64,000 nucleotides of DNA from Haliclona indistincta. Its lineage: Eukaryota; Porifera; Demospongiae; Haplosclerida; Chalinidae. Under the pieces are notes generated by a model. The model saw only the letters and a list, made by a program, of their open reading frames with translations, did no database searches and was not told the DNA's origin. The number at the start of each line of letters is the position of its first letter. Position 1 is the first letter of the stretch. Shown piece by piece: positions 41,640 to 52,747 of this stretch. A program made the position numbers and the translations under genes. The stretch is from assembly GCA_964017065.1 (NCBI GenBank), contig OZ024785.1, forward strand, positions 11,363,086-11,427,085, in the 5' to 3' direction.

Positions 41640-42011
41640 GCTTGTATTTATCGGAGGTTTGCTCACCTTCTTACCAGTTTTGACTTAGTATGGCTAGACA
41701 AAGATGCATTTGCAAATGCCATTCAAGCAAAGGGTGCACCGCTTCAAAACTGTTTTGGGTTTATTGATGGGACGGTGAGGCAAATAGCTCGGCCAACTGT
41801 CAACCAGCGGCTAATGTTTAGCGGGCATCAACGAGTCCATTGTCTCAAATTTCAGGTAATTCCATGCATGGTATACATTCAATGTCATCATAATTATCTT
41901 TTCATGCAGGCAGTCACAACTCCAAACGGTGACTATAGAATGGCTATAGAATGGCTTCACAATGGCTATAGAAAATCATTGAGTAAGACATCTGTTGAAT
42001 TCACCTGTTAG
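41640..42011 (+). pseudogene. PIF/Harbinger transposase fragment, copy A
   Basis: Encodes RFAHLLTSFDLVWLDKDAFA, AIQAKGAPLQNCFGFIDGTV, NQRLMFSGHQRVHCLKFQ, a 54-bp intron (41856-41909), then AVTTPNG. GFIDGTV is the first catalytic Asp motif and GH+RVH.LK.Q is typical of DDE_Tnp_4. After the intron the homology is cut short by a small repeat (gaatggctatagaatggctt). Same truncated structure as 46984-47515. Confidence 0.85.
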
Positions 42012-42219
42012 ACGGTAGTAGTGTACATTCATTGACCAACACAGAACTGCATTGCTTTGCTCACAGGGACTGTTGGAAGATTGAAACGAAACAGAAACGC
42101 AGCCAGTATTCGCCTATATGCCTCTTCACACGTCAGTACGCCCCTTCAAAAAGAGATACTAAATGATACTTGTTATGATGATATGATAGATTGATAAAAG
42201 AGATGGCAAACGGTCCCTC

Positions 42220-42985
42220 GAGAAAGAGAGTGATAATGAAGGAGACATTTACAAGGAGGCGACATTGGATGATGGAGCAGCCAGGTTTGGAGATGTTGGA
42301 AAATTTAAGCAGTAAAAAATATGTGAATAAATCCACACACAGTACCATAATAAGTACAAATTAAATGTACACATACACTTGTATAATCTTAATTCGTCCA
42401 TTACTATCATATCTTGTTTGTTACAGCTGTCAAGAGAACTGTTGCTGACCATGAAAATGGAGGAGAAGGAGACAGAGAAGAAGATTAGTGATGCGGATCA
42501 AGATGGTGTATATAGTTATGCAACAGTACTGTGACACTTTTCTGCTCTAATACTACTGTTTATGGATGCCTGGGAAGAAGGAGATGGTGAGCGAATAGTT
42601 CGCTATTGGAAGATCTTCATGGTACATTTCCGTGTTGAGGGCAAAACGAAATATGCATTGGTATGACTAAGGTTGCAATTCCAAGCCATCTATCTACCTC
42701 CCTACCTTTCTCACCAAATCATCTTGGGAAGGTTTGTTAATACTCGAGGAGGAAAAGGTCATAATATTCCATGTGACTTACATAATGAGCATGTAAATAG
42801 AGCCTTTAAAGACATTATTCGAAACATGGATACGAATTTTACCAAGGAAGCAAGCACCTGGGCTGCACGATCTGTTACATCACTAGAGAAAGCATCCAAA
42901 CATTTTGACAATAATTTATTACCTCTATTCATCCCAAGACTGCAGCACACAGCACGACATCCAATGACAAGGATGTGCTAACAGT
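42220..42985 (+). pseudogene. DUF6589-like transposon protein, copy 2
   Basis: More complete than copy 1. Upstream part: LTMKMEEKETEKKISD, DGVYSYATVL, HFSALILLFMDAWEEGDGER, IVRYWKIFMVHFRVEGKTKY. Downstream part: LQFQAIYLPPYLSHQIILGR, NTRGGKGHNIPCDLHNEHVN, FKDIIRNMDTNFTKEAST. A TGA replaces one residue at 42530 and a frame change occurs near 42665, where copy 1 and copy 2 differ by a short indel. Confidence 0.75.
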
Positions 42986-43488
42986 CGTTCAGGTGCTACT
43001 GAAGTCTAGAGTTTTGGAGGTTATGGAAGACAGAGAACACCGGATGTTTCCACATTTTTCTATTGACCCTGCACAAGTTAGACAGAGTTAAGATGGCAAA
43101 GTGGATATAAAAGAAGGGCAAGGGATTATATGAAGAGTGGTATACCCAATAAGAAAACTCGCAGTCTCAATCAAATGTTGAGTACGAGCAATGTACAATT
43201 GAAAGCTAATAATAACTAATTAATACAGTTTGTACAGAGTAAAACAATAAAATTGAACCACTTAAACACTTATGTCACATCGGATGGCCTGGGCGAGCCA
43301 ACGATGCTAGAGTATTTTGCAAACTCAGGCTTGTTCATTAAGAGACAGAATGAAACACTATTAATTTTACAGAATAGAAAAGAGCTTGTGTAGAATAAAC
43401 GTTCCTGTTATCCTAGGAGGCCCTGAATACCCTCTGTTATTAGGAAGCTCAAGAGGCTACGGAATAAAGTATAGGAGGTCCTTCCATG
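42630..43488 (+). repeat. 860-bp duplicated segment, copy 2
   Basis: Direct match to 14901-15760; see that entry. Copy 2 preserves an intact DARVFANSG block that has lost bases in copy 1, so neither copy is the direct parent of every feature of the other. Confidence 0.85.
43262..43480 (+). pseudogene. Harbinger transposase fragment, copy 2
   Basis: Encodes GWPGRANDARVFANSGLF, IKRQNETLL, and after frame changes NRKEL and PRRPEYPLLLGSSRGYG. These are the DDE_Tnp_4 C-terminal motifs; the catalytic H-D is N-D as in copy 1. Confidence 0.7.
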
Positions 43489-43597
43489 CATGATACCATG
43501 GTCTCTGGCAGTAGAAGTACTTCCACACCACCTGCAGAGTCTACAAGGAATGTTTGGATTGTGAATTGTCCTTGATTGGTCACGGTGAGCATTACCT

Positions 43598-44179
43598 GTG
43601 ATAAGGCATGATGACAGTTTGTGTGGTTGCATTAATTGTTACTCAAGCAAAACTAATGGTGGCCTCTGTTATAAAAATCTGATTAGTATTGAATATTCAT
43701 TTGACAATGATGCATGTAACTCTAGGAATGCCTTTCTAAAATCACAGTCATGCCTACAAAAGACATCTTATCATTCAGTTACTACAGCACTAATGGCAAG
43801 CTTAGATTGGTTAGTGAGGCAAGTGAGTCTCCACACTAACCACACAACCTACACTGAACCTAATAAAATTATTATCTATAATAATAATTATGTTTAGTCA
43901 ACTTCGGTGTCATCGAATTTCAGTAAATACATTTCAATGTGTTGGGAAGGAAGTGAAGTCAAACAGATCCCAGAATTAGAAGATGTGATGCCTACTGAAA
44001 CAATCGACAATCCTGACATGCGCACAATAAAGAACTGCAAGATTGCTGCAGAATATAAACTTGAGTCGGTCTATAAATGTTTACGATGCAGCTCAACAAC
44101 TGAGGTAGGTCAGGATTTGTCTGATGCAAGATGTTGCAATCCACAGTGTGGTATGCTTAACAATATCACTTTTTTGTGA
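43598..44179 (+). pseudogene. RPA-like (replication protein A type) zinc-ribbon fragment
   Basis: The first open frame (43598-43897) is unrecognised. The second (43907-44179) reads SKYISMCWEGSEVKQIPELE, NCKIAAEYKLESVYKCLRC, and CCNPQCGMLNN. The KY+........I..+......I.G.I.......Y..C..C .. C..C...... layout resembles OB-fold/zinc-ribbon RPA-like proteins carried by invertebrate mobile elements (for example Helitrons). Tentative. Confidence 0.4.
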
Positions 44180-44465
44180 GAAACTTTTACCAGCCGAACT
44201 ACTTTTCATCAGTATGACTTTAAATGAAAAAGTTGTCCTGACTTGATAAACATAATCAGATTGTTATATCTACGTTACGTATCTCTAACTTTCAGTAGAT
44301 CGCAATCATCATGATGATGTTTATTTTATGAAAGAATGAAAGCAGACTTGTGCACATTCAATTTTTTCCACCAGTCCGTGATGTTGCAGAAGGCAAAGCT
44401 GAAGAATATATGAAGGCAGCAAGAGACCGAGCATCCCCAGCAGTATAAATAAATCTGCTGCTGTG

Positions 44466-44522
44466 TGCAAAAATTGCATCATTTTTTGCATCATCAAAAT
44501 TGCATCAAAAATTGCATCATAC
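44466..44522 (+). repeat. aattgcatca short tandem repeat
   Basis: Four to five imperfect units of aaaattgcatca. Confidence 0.85.
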
Positions 44523-44894
44523 TTATCCAGTTTGTTTTTGTTAGATCAAATGAATATGAAGTATCCTGTTGAAAAAGGAGAGGAAGAGGCAAGTTGGCAA
44601 AAGATAGTGCAGAAAAGCCTCAATGCCAAATGCCGGGGCGCAAGGGCTCAGCTTAAAAAGAATACTGCGCAGTAGCAGAACAGGCTACACGTAGTGATGT
44701 ATATTATCAATTTTGTGAAGTGCTGTGTACTTTACTAGCTTAACACTGTAGGTGCTAATTGTCCTTGGCGAGTTTATCTGCCCATTGCTGTGCGTAGTCA
44801 ACGCGTAATTTAGGCGTAAATGAACTCATTCATGCGTAAGTAAGTGTAAAAACGCAATCGTAATTTCGCATATTTCTGTGCAAAAAGCTAGAGA

Positions 44895-45351
44895 TTGGGA
44901 AGAGGCGGAAAGACAAATAGCAATGAGAGAAGAGTAGTTCAAGAGGAGATGAAGAGTTTGGAATTAGAAAAACAAGTATTGGAAAGAGAAAAACAAAAAG
45001 TAGAAAGAGAAAAAGAAGAAATAAAAAACAGAAGCTTGAAATACAAAAAGAGAAGAAAAGATAGAAAGAGACAAAGGAGAAAGAGAAGAAGTCGAGGAAG
45101 CAGGGAGTTCACGTGAAGACAAGCGAGGAGAAAAGAAGCGAAGAGAAGATGATGCAGACATGAAAGAAAAAGTAGACAAACTACTTAAAAAGGAAGAAGA
45201 GAGAGAAAAGGCGCGAAAGGTTACAAAATATAATAATACGAGGAGGAGGCAGATTAAGAGGAGGAACAGAGAGGAAATGGAAAAAGAAAAGAGAAAGACC
45301 CAGGCAAGACTAGAGGCCGAGAGAGAATTTAGACTGAGTCATAGATATTAG
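44895..45351 (+). pseudogene. highly charged coiled-coil ORF, frameshifted
   Basis: From 44895 the frame is almost only Glu, Lys, Arg and Leu (MKSLELEKQVLEREKQ), then Arg/Lys-rich until 45116. The minus-one frame continues MKEKVDKLLKKEEE to 45351. A single long coiled coil broken by a frameshift near 45100 is likely. Comparable to 60762-61178. Confidence 0.5.
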
Positions 45352-45375
45352 TGAACATGTTCTGTTATTAGTCAT

Positions 45376-45597
45376 CAATATTTAATTAGGCAATTGACGT
45401 CACTGTGTCGTAATAGTAACCGTCAGTGTACCGAGTGCGTGTTTGATCGCACTGTCTTATACTTGGTCGTCGAGCATCGCAAACATGTTGGAAGTGTCAG
45501 GGTGGGTGTGTTATCAATACTCATGAATGTTTAATTAGGCAATTGACATCACTGTGTCGTAACAGTAACCGTCAGTGTACCAAGTACGTATTTGATA
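45376..45597 (+). repeat. spaced direct duplication of a 74-bp block
   Basis: A block containing tttaattaggcaattgac and cagtaaccgtcagtgtacc-type sequence occurs at 45376-45449 and again at 45524-45597. Copy 1 has a CRE-like ttgacgtcac. Confidence 0.85.
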
Positions 45598-45689
45598 GTA
45601 TATGCTAGCAGAGGTTAATTACTTACAATACATGTGAATAGTGATTTCATACTATCAGTACATGCTAGTTGGCAGGCTCACCCATGAGC

Positions 45690-45825
45690 CGGAAGCGGGG
45701 AGATGATGAAAATGTGCTGTTCCAGTGTCTGGCATGCTGGCAGAACAGGCCCAAAAAATTGAAAGCATGGCCAAAAGGCAGTGTGATGATGAGGCTCCAG
45801 CTCACAAATCTGACTCAATAGAAGG
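45690..45825 (+). other. possible N-terminal exon
   Basis: A frame reads PVSGMLAEQAQKIESMAKRQ then a DDE-rich end and meets a GTAAGA donor at about 45826. Coiled-coil-like. It may be the first exon of the hAT-type remnant at 46185. Confidence 0.3.
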
Positions 45826-46184
45826 TAAGACTAGTTGACAAGTTATAATTTCATGTAAGCATTAATTTTTGTAGGTGCCTTAGTTTACACACAAAAATAA
45901 TTATATATGTGTACAAAATTTCAAAAGTTTGTATATCTATCTACTGTAGATATTATTGCTCATGCCAGCTAGCCTCGCCTCCAGTTAGTGGCCTGGTAAT
46001 AACTGTCTGCACATGCGTTGATTACACCAGCAGAGTTTGTGATCCAATCTGAGCAATCAGATAAGATTTATGAGGCCATCGAGGTAATCAAGCAATGGAA
46101 TCAAAACGTTCGTTGGAATCAGAATTCGACCCTGTTCTCAAACAGCATCTGTAGCATCACAAAAATTCCTCATACTTGAGCCCA

Positions 46185-46285
46185 CAGGTACAAAATGAGC
46201 TAATTAAACTAGCTGGTGATGAAGTCAGAAGCACTATCATTGATGCCGCTAAAGCTGCTTGGTGGTTTTCTATAATGGCTGATGC
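46185..46285 (+). pseudogene. hAT (DUF4371-type) fragment cut by a repeat
   Basis: After a CAG acceptor at 46189 the frame reads VQNELIKLAGDEVRSTIIDA, AKAAWWFSIMADA. This is the start of the DUF4371 region (I-Q-N-E-L-I...I..D...A.+.S...D-E-T). Exactly where the family continues with the catalytic E-T-T/D motif, the 323-bp repeat begins at 46286. Confidence 0.65.
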
Positions 46286-46608
46286 ATGCATGCATGGGGT
46301 GCATATGTTAAATCACACATGTATGCATGTAGTGCTGCATCAATGAGCCGATATATTATCTGTATCTGCCGATATGATTGTATCCGTACTTTATCTGAGT
46401 CAGCGACCTGGCTGCAGGGTAGAGCTACGATCAGAGTGCGTTTACTTTATACTCCACTGAACTGAGCTAGGTAGAGAGACGGAACACTAGGCTTGCTGAC
46501 AGAGATACGATAGTGACTGCAGCATGCAATGAAAAACTTGCAGTTTCATCATATCAGTTTAATTTTCACAGCTTGCAGGTTGCAGGTAAAATTAGACCGC
46601 AAATTCTC
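46286..46608 (+). repeat. 323-bp dispersed repeat, copy 2
   Basis: Direct copy of 13641-13963. It interrupts the hAT fragment, which supports it being a mobile unit. Confidence 0.85.
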
Positions 46609-46983
46609 ATGTCAGTTTTAGCAGCTTTTGCTTTACTGCCAGAACATTCACGTGTTTTTCACTGGTTCAGTGGTACGTGAGGCGCGGCCGCTATCTCAGA
46701 GTATCATGGAAGGAAACAGCAGTGTCCTTGATGCAGCACTGTCACTAGCTACTTATACAGCAGAGGACTATTTGTCTACGAAATACAGTCCCACGAAGAA
46801 AATTTTACGGTATACATCATTATCATGTGATCACCATAGCCTAGGCTCATGCAGAGTCATTATTTATTAATAGAATAGTGTAAAGAGGGCGGCACAGCAG
46901 TGTAGGCTCTGAACTTCTCATATACTCAAAGAGGTAAGTCCTGTACAATTTTTTTGAAGTCCTGTACAATTTTTTTTTGGTGT

Positions 46984-47515
46984 GTGGTGCACAGTATTCC
47001 TTACGGCCTGCTGTTTGGTCGTTCTTCTCCTGAGCTCAGCACTATCTTCAATGAAGTAAGAGCTCTTTTATAAAAATAAAAATTTTAACACATAAACACT
47101 AATTTTCTATTGTCTATAGGCCTTAAGTGATATTTATCAGAGGTTTGCTCACCTTCTTACCAGTTTTGACTTAGTATGGCTAGACAAAGATGCATTTGCA
47201 AATGCCATTCAAGCAAAGGGTGCACCGCTTCAAAACTGTTTTGGGTTTATTGATGGGACGGTGAGGCAAATAGCTCGGCCAACTGTCAACCAGCGGCTAA
47301 TGTTTAGCGGGCATCAACGAGTCCATTGTCTCAAATTTCAGGTAATTCCATGCAAGGTATACATTCATTGTCATCATAATTATCTTTTCATGCAGGCAGT
47401 CACAACTCCAAACGGTGGCTATAGAATGGCTATAGAATGGCTTCACAATGGCTATAGAAAATCATTGAGTAAGACATACATCTGTTTGGTTCATCCTATT
47501 GAATTCACCTGTTAG
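46984..47515 (+). pseudogene. PIF/Harbinger transposase fragment, copy B
   Basis: Starts earlier than copy A: IPYGLLFGRSSPELSTIFNE, then a 64-bp intron (47056-47119), ALSDIYQRFAHLLTSFDLVW, the GFIDGTV and GHQRVHCLKFQ motifs, a second intron (47342-47395), and AVTTPNGGY. It ends in the same gaatggctatagaatggctt repeat as copy A and is truncated. From 47130 to 47470 it is nearly identical to 41650-41995. Confidence 0.85.
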
Positions 47516-47516
47516 A

Positions 47517-48060
47517 CTGTAGTAGTGTTTTGACATGCTATCATATCCCAGCAGTAAGACGTCATCGCTAATAGCGTGAGATGGGTAGATCCACATGTCA
47601 AACATGTCACAGGATAGGTCTGTGACCACACAAATGACTATGCCAAACAAATTAGCAGCTGCTGTTAGCTCTATGTGTCCTCCCCACTGCTTCGCTTTCC
47701 TCACCCTCCTCAAATATGCTGACTATGTTTCCTTAGTATGCAAAAAAGTGACAATTTAAGAGTATGCCCTGTATCATCAACCTCTACATGATAATGAAAA
47801 TGATCAACCCATTTTAAATTCTAACCATTGAGTGATTGGTTTTCAGGTAGTCACATAACAGTTGCCTAAGCTGAAGATGTCTGTATCGACCAATCTGATG
47901 CTGTCTTAGCTTAGCTTGTCAGCTAGAGCATGAAACAGGCAGTTTCCATCTTTTGGCATGTTACCACTGACTCTGCAGTCGAAACGACTGACATTGTTTA
48001 AAAGAGCAACTGGAAATTTTTCAGAATTTGTTGTCACTTCTATACCCTGTACACACAGTG
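47517..48060 (-). pseudogene. OTU-family cysteine protease remnant
   Basis: On the minus strand, upstream part: NVSRFDCRVSGNMPKDGNCL, FHALADKL (catalytic D-G-N-C-L-F at about 47950-47933). Then QLRQLLCDYLKTNH in another frame. Downstream part in the frame of 47713-47465: RRVRKAKQWGGHIELTAAAN, LFGIVICVVTD, and SKHYYSL with the catalytic His near 47540. Order and spacing fit the OTU fold of deubiquitinases. Stops and frameshifts disrupt it. OTU domains travel with several mobile elements, including Helitron2 and some DNA transposons, so a transposon origin is as likely as a host one. Confidence 0.75.
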
Positions 48061-48540
48061 AAAAATTCATTTGGAAGAATAATTATAATAGTAAAACACC
48101 TTGTGATACAGTGGCGTAAGTGATGAGAGCAACATCAGTTGCTGAACTGTACTACTGACCAATACTTCAGCTTGAGGAAGGTCCTCAATACTATTAATTA
48201 ATATGTATTAGGTTCACTGTACAGTTTACTTACTAAAACACTTCTGCTAGGAGCCATGAACGTATTAAGTGTTGGTCACACTGAGTTAAACATAAACTTT
48301 CTGAATCTAACCAAAAATTGTTGCCTTACTGTGAATAAAATCTCTTTGTCATTAGCAATGCACTGAGCATACTAATAAAATTGAAAATTGCATTGACAGT
48401 GATCGTGACTTCCTAATGATTACTGCACTTTGCATATAAACACCCCACAGTCAGTAGCGGTCTTTTGACTAGGTACAGGCTATGATATCATTATAAATTA
48501 GTAAGTATAATTAAGTATAATAGCTTCACTGTTTTTAACA

Positions 48541-48762
48541 TCATGCGCTGCCATTTGTCTGAATCGGATGTGGGTGTCGTTTGCAAGATGACCATTCTGA
48601 TGGATACAACTGAATGATTGCTCTGAATGTGGCAGATCTATAGTCATTATACCTCATGATAGTTGGTAACGACTTGCAGCTTTTTCCCGTCAGTGAGTCA
48701 ATAACACACCATTCATGACTGCTGTAATTTATCACCTTAATAACATAACATAGCATTAACAA
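48541..48762 (-). pseudogene. Ulp1-protease-like fragment
   Basis: Minus-strand frame with NYSSHEWCVIDSLTGK, then IQLYPSEW and PIQTNGSA at the end. The HEWCVIDSL and Q-T-N-G-S blocks recall the catalytic His and Gln-x-x...Cys segments of C48 (Ulp1-like) proteases in invertebrate transposons; the Cys does not follow in frame. It lies upstream of, and on the same strand as, the OTU remnant. Confidence 0.35.
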
Positions 48763-48888
48763 CTAGCACAAGTGTTATAAACCAAGCAAACCCCAAGGCG
48801 GTAGTGGTGACTTGAATATAATGGGACAAACAGTATTCTCGAATTGTTAATCTCTCTCTTTAAAATTTAGTGCCAAAAAATTATAATT

Positions 48889-49013
48889 GCATGATGTTTT
48901 AGAGTTATACCTTAAAATGTGATAACAATTTCTCGTATTGGTATACCAGTACGAGAAATTGTTATCACATTTTAATTGTTATCACATTTAATTTATGTTT
49001 AAAACATCATGCG
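48889..49013. mobile_element. foldback MITE with a 24-bp perfect inner stem
   Basis: Inner arms 48914-48937 and 48950-48973 (aaaatgtgataacaatttct and four more bases) are perfectly inverted around ttggtataccag. Outer ends gcatgatgtttta and taaaacatcatgc are also inverted. Part of the right arm (attgttatcacattt) is repeated just outside. Confidence 0.85.
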
Positions 49014-49102
49014 AATTTGTGCGTACCAAAAGACTACACTCTAGTACTGAGGCAATGCCACATCCAAAGCGTTCACTCATGACTGTCTCATGAAATTTAA
49101 AT

Positions 49103-49206
49103 AGTAGTTATATACCGATCAGGAGGTGTTTAAGCGATTTAAAGCCCGCGGGCGTAGCCCAAGGGCTTTAAATGCTTAAACACTGACTGTGAGGTATATA
49201 ACTACT
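49103..49206. mobile_element. 104-bp foldback MITE
   Basis: Ends agtagttatatacc and ggtatataactact are exact inverted complements. The inner gtgtttaagcgatttaaagc arm is nearly inverted at gctttaaatgcttaaacac. No ORF. It lies 90 bp after another foldback. Confidence 0.85.
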
Positions 49207-49735
49207 TTAAACCATAGTGCGCTACTTGCCTAACGTCTAGCTGGCTACCTTGCGTCGCAGGAAGACCGCAGGGCAGCCCGAGCGCCGTTTGTTTGTGGAT
49301 TCTCGAACGCGGCGGCCATCTTGAAACGCGTGCGGGCTGTACACGATTTATAACCCTCATTAACGGTCGTTACATCAAAGAGAATTATTCATACTATGGT
49401 TTAATATATATTTAATATACAAAATAAAAAAATTATATAAAAATTTATCACCAATCTGTTGAGGCCACTAAGATGTACAAGAGCACATTCTAGATCCAGC
49501 GCTAGCGAGCACGTGCGAGATGCAGGCTTCCTGACCAATCAAACGCGTGAATAAGTGAATACTACCACTGAGTCTCCCACCACCCATTGTTTGTTATTCA
49601 GGTATGGGTTACGTATTATGACTTTTCCATACTTTCTAATACTGTGTTGCAGAATCCACAGGATCTTCGTGTACCATCAACAGTTGTGAGATAATCAAGC
49701 TGTATGTTGAATTGTTATTAATTTTATTCTATTCA

Positions 49736-50115
49736 GCCAATCAAGGTAGAACTCGTTGAGGGTGATGGTGTGTACCTAACCAAAAGGCAGCTAGATGCTG
49801 AAGCATGGAGATGGCTGTGTACGTCCTTCCACAATGCATCCAATAACCTCTGCAACAGTCTAGCTCTGGTAGCCAAAAAGCTCTGTACCATCCTTTTTCT
49901 ACAGTGTCTGAAGGTTAAAGATGCGGTAAGTATAGAAATAATTTTAACTTATAAACCTCATTAAGTTTTAAAGACCCCTCTGCCTTCTCCAAAAGCCTTA
50001 GAGGAACCGGTGGGGCCAAACAAAAGTGTTGCTGACATCAGCAACACGTCAAAAATGCCACCTCCATCACTACCAACAAGGCTTCAAGCCAATTATGGCA
50101 AACTAAAACACTTTT
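49736..50115 (+). CDS. C-terminal exons of an unknown gene
   Basis: Exon 49736-49925 begins after TATTCAG and reads PIKVELVEGDGVYLTKRQLD, AEAWRWLCTSFHNASN. A GTAAGT donor at 49926 and AAAG acceptor near 49978 join it in phase to TPLPSPKALEEPVGPNKSV, ending KLKHF at TAG 50115. An AATAAA lies near 50253. A smaller upstream exon (NPQDLRVPST, about 49656-49690) may belong. No domain recognised; helical then Pro/Ser-rich tail. Confidence 0.4.
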
Positions 50116-50268
50116 AGTGACTGAAATAATAATAGGATAACAGATATTAACTCAATAACTATTAACTCAGTGGATAGTACAATTCATTCCAACAAACCAT
50201 TTTTTGTTCTATTAACATGTGTGTTATGCACTTCTAGTGTGCTCATTGTTACAATAAAAATATTGTGA

Positions 50269-50814
<546 letters not shown>

Positions 50815-50986
50815 TGATCAACGTTAATACCTGGGTAATAATGTGAAACTCATCGGAAATCACAATTGCCCCGTGATGTAGACCCCCTTGTTATATTTAA
50901 GCTCAAATTTAATAAGACAAAGATACTATACAGTAAACTAACTATAGAATACAGTTCTTAGTTTACTGTACACTGTTTACTGTACT

Positions 50987-51836
50987 GTGTACAGCATCTT
51001 GTTGCCTAAGGATAAGTTAGGCATTCTTAAAAAGTGCCTGAGTGCTCTACAGTTCTACCATCAAGAAGGAAAGCATCAACAAAGTTTTAAAAAGCCTTTA
51101 TACTATTTAGAAACTGCCACAATCTCTAAAATAGAGGTGTTCCATCAGAGACAGAGATGGATACAATTGGTAAGAACATAACAGTAACTATAATGTACTA
51201 ATTCAAATGCTTATCACCTATCACAGACACCAACATTAAAACATTCTTTAAAATCTACCGGGAAAGCTTCCTCAAAGCATCCATCTTGCCTAAAATGCAC
51301 TTTCTAGAGGACCATATGATACCTTGTGTGAGGAAATATGGAATAGGGTGTGAACAAGGGGCTGAGTCTATCCATGCCCACATGAATCGTCTCAACCAAC
51401 AGTTCAACGGCTTGCCAAACAGCCTTGACAGGCTCAAGTACGGCTGTGTCCAGCAAACAAATGTATTGATGAAAACAGTATCAGAGCAGGACATAACTGT
51501 AAACTCTCCAGACATCAGCGGGTCAGTGGCCTACTTAGCAAGCCAAGAACCAATTTGTTCGTGCTGCAAATGGATTTTTAGTAAGAGAATATTCTTCGAA
51601 TAGATATTTATCAAAAGGTAGAAATGAAACCTATGCTCACGAATTGGAAGACCTTGACAATGTTGATTCCGAAGCTATGGATATGGATCAACCATCAGAG
51701 CTAGACACAAATATTCTCTATGGAGCACGGACTGTTGCTGAGTCAAACTAGACTCTATTCGATTATGCATTCACTGTAAAGGAAGAGTGGAACCGTCTAC
51801 TCCACATGGAAGATGCTCTGTTCTAACTTTTTCACA
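50987..51836 (+). pseudogene. multi-copy transposon-type gene, C-terminal part
   Basis: Exon 1 (to a GTAAGA donor near 51172): LPKDKLGILKKCLSALQFYH and a Lys-rich stretch. A 50-60-bp intron ends CACAG near 51227. Exon 2: IYRESFLKASILPKMHFLED, HMIPCVRKYGIGCEQGAESI, HAHMNRLNQQFNGLPNSLDR. The KMHFLEDH, G..GEQGAESIHA.+N and C..C/CS-CC-x-W motifs are shared by a large uncharacterised family in cnidarians and fish. The stretch 51600-51836 continues in another frame (HELEDLDNVDSEAMDMDQPS) with a stop. Confidence 0.65.
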
Positions 51837-51959
51837 GAGGTATGATCTTTGTCAAATACTAGTCTAGTTACTAGTTACTTGTCCTGTCTCATGAAAAATT
51901 TATACCTTCATCCGGCTCGGGTGAAGTGTTGACTAAACTTATTGGATACGAAATAAATG

Positions 51960-52080
51960 CTTTACAGATACAGCTGTATTATGATGAAGTGGATGTGTGC
52001 AATGAGATAGGATGTACAGTAGGCAATTTGAATATCTTACTTGCTGAGTACACATTAAAGACTAGAGTCAGTTTTGAAAA
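51960..52080 (+). pseudogene. transposon ORF fragment
   Basis: A frame reads NALQIQLYYDEVDVCNEIGC, TVGNLNIL. The Y-Y-D-D/E-V-E-V-x-N-P-L-G sentence is common in another multi-copy invertebrate transposon ORF family. Very short. Confidence 0.35.
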
Positions 52081-52189
52081 TAACTATGGCTGAATGTTTT
52101 CTAATTAATGAGATTTCACTGTTTCTGTCTACAAAGAACAGTGATGGGGGTTCAAATATAGAAATTGAGTTTCCACACAGCTTGTCAGA

Positions 52190-52320
52190 GAGGAGAGAAG
52201 AGCACTTTACCTTCACTGCTTTGGACATGCACTTAACCTAGCAGTGGGTGACACTCTCAAAGGTTCGAAATTATGCCGGAATGCTTTAGAGGTTGTTACG
52301 AATATCTTAATATCTTCGTA
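52190..52320 (+). pseudogene. hAT (DUF4371-type) fragment
   Basis: A frame reads ALYLHCFGHALNLAVGDTLK, CRNALEVVTNI, the hallmark HC.GH.LNLA..D of hAT/DUF4371 proteins. It ends abruptly at about 52320 against an integrase fragment. Confidence 0.65.
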
Positions 52321-52329
52321 ACTTATTCA

Positions 52330-52640
52330 AGGCACAACTACAGAGAGCAGAACCACTGATTCCAATACCTCTTCCCAAATTTCCCTGGCAAAAGATTGCT
52401 ACTAATTTGTTCCCGTGGAAGAATAATTGGGATGTCTTGACTGTAGACTACTATTCCCGTTAAATTGAGATGGCTCTTCTCAATCATATTTCGTCTACTG
52501 AATTTATAACAAAGTTGAAGAGCATTATCGCTCGGCACGGGATTCCCGAAATAATAGTCTTGGATGGAGGAAAGCAGTATGTATCTGAAGAATTCGAACA
52601 GTTCGCCAAAGACTATGGATTTCAACACTCCACTAACAGT
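52330..52640 (+). pseudogene. Ty3/gypsy-type integrase core fragment
   Basis: The frame reads REPLIPIPLPKFPWQKIATN, LFPWKNNWDVLTVDYYSR, stop, IIARHGIPEIIVLDGGKQYV, FAKDYGFQHSTNS. This is the retroviral-type integrase catalytic core (D in TVDYYSR, D in V-x-D-G-G/N-G-x-Q). A TAA follows the first motif and the sequence ends before the catalytic Glu. Fragment of an LTR retroelement; no LTRs seen nearby. Confidence 0.85.
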
Positions 52641-52747
52641 TAAGAATTAGAGAGAGGCGAGAGATGTATCTTAAATGTATCTTAAACTAGCGATTGAAAG
52701 GGGGTTAGATCACCACACTATACACTATTCATTTAGTAATCTTTATA

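Noticed and set aside
44964..45179. Ser/Phe-rich minus-strand frame
   Set aside because: Mirror image of the plus-strand Glu/Lys coiled coil.
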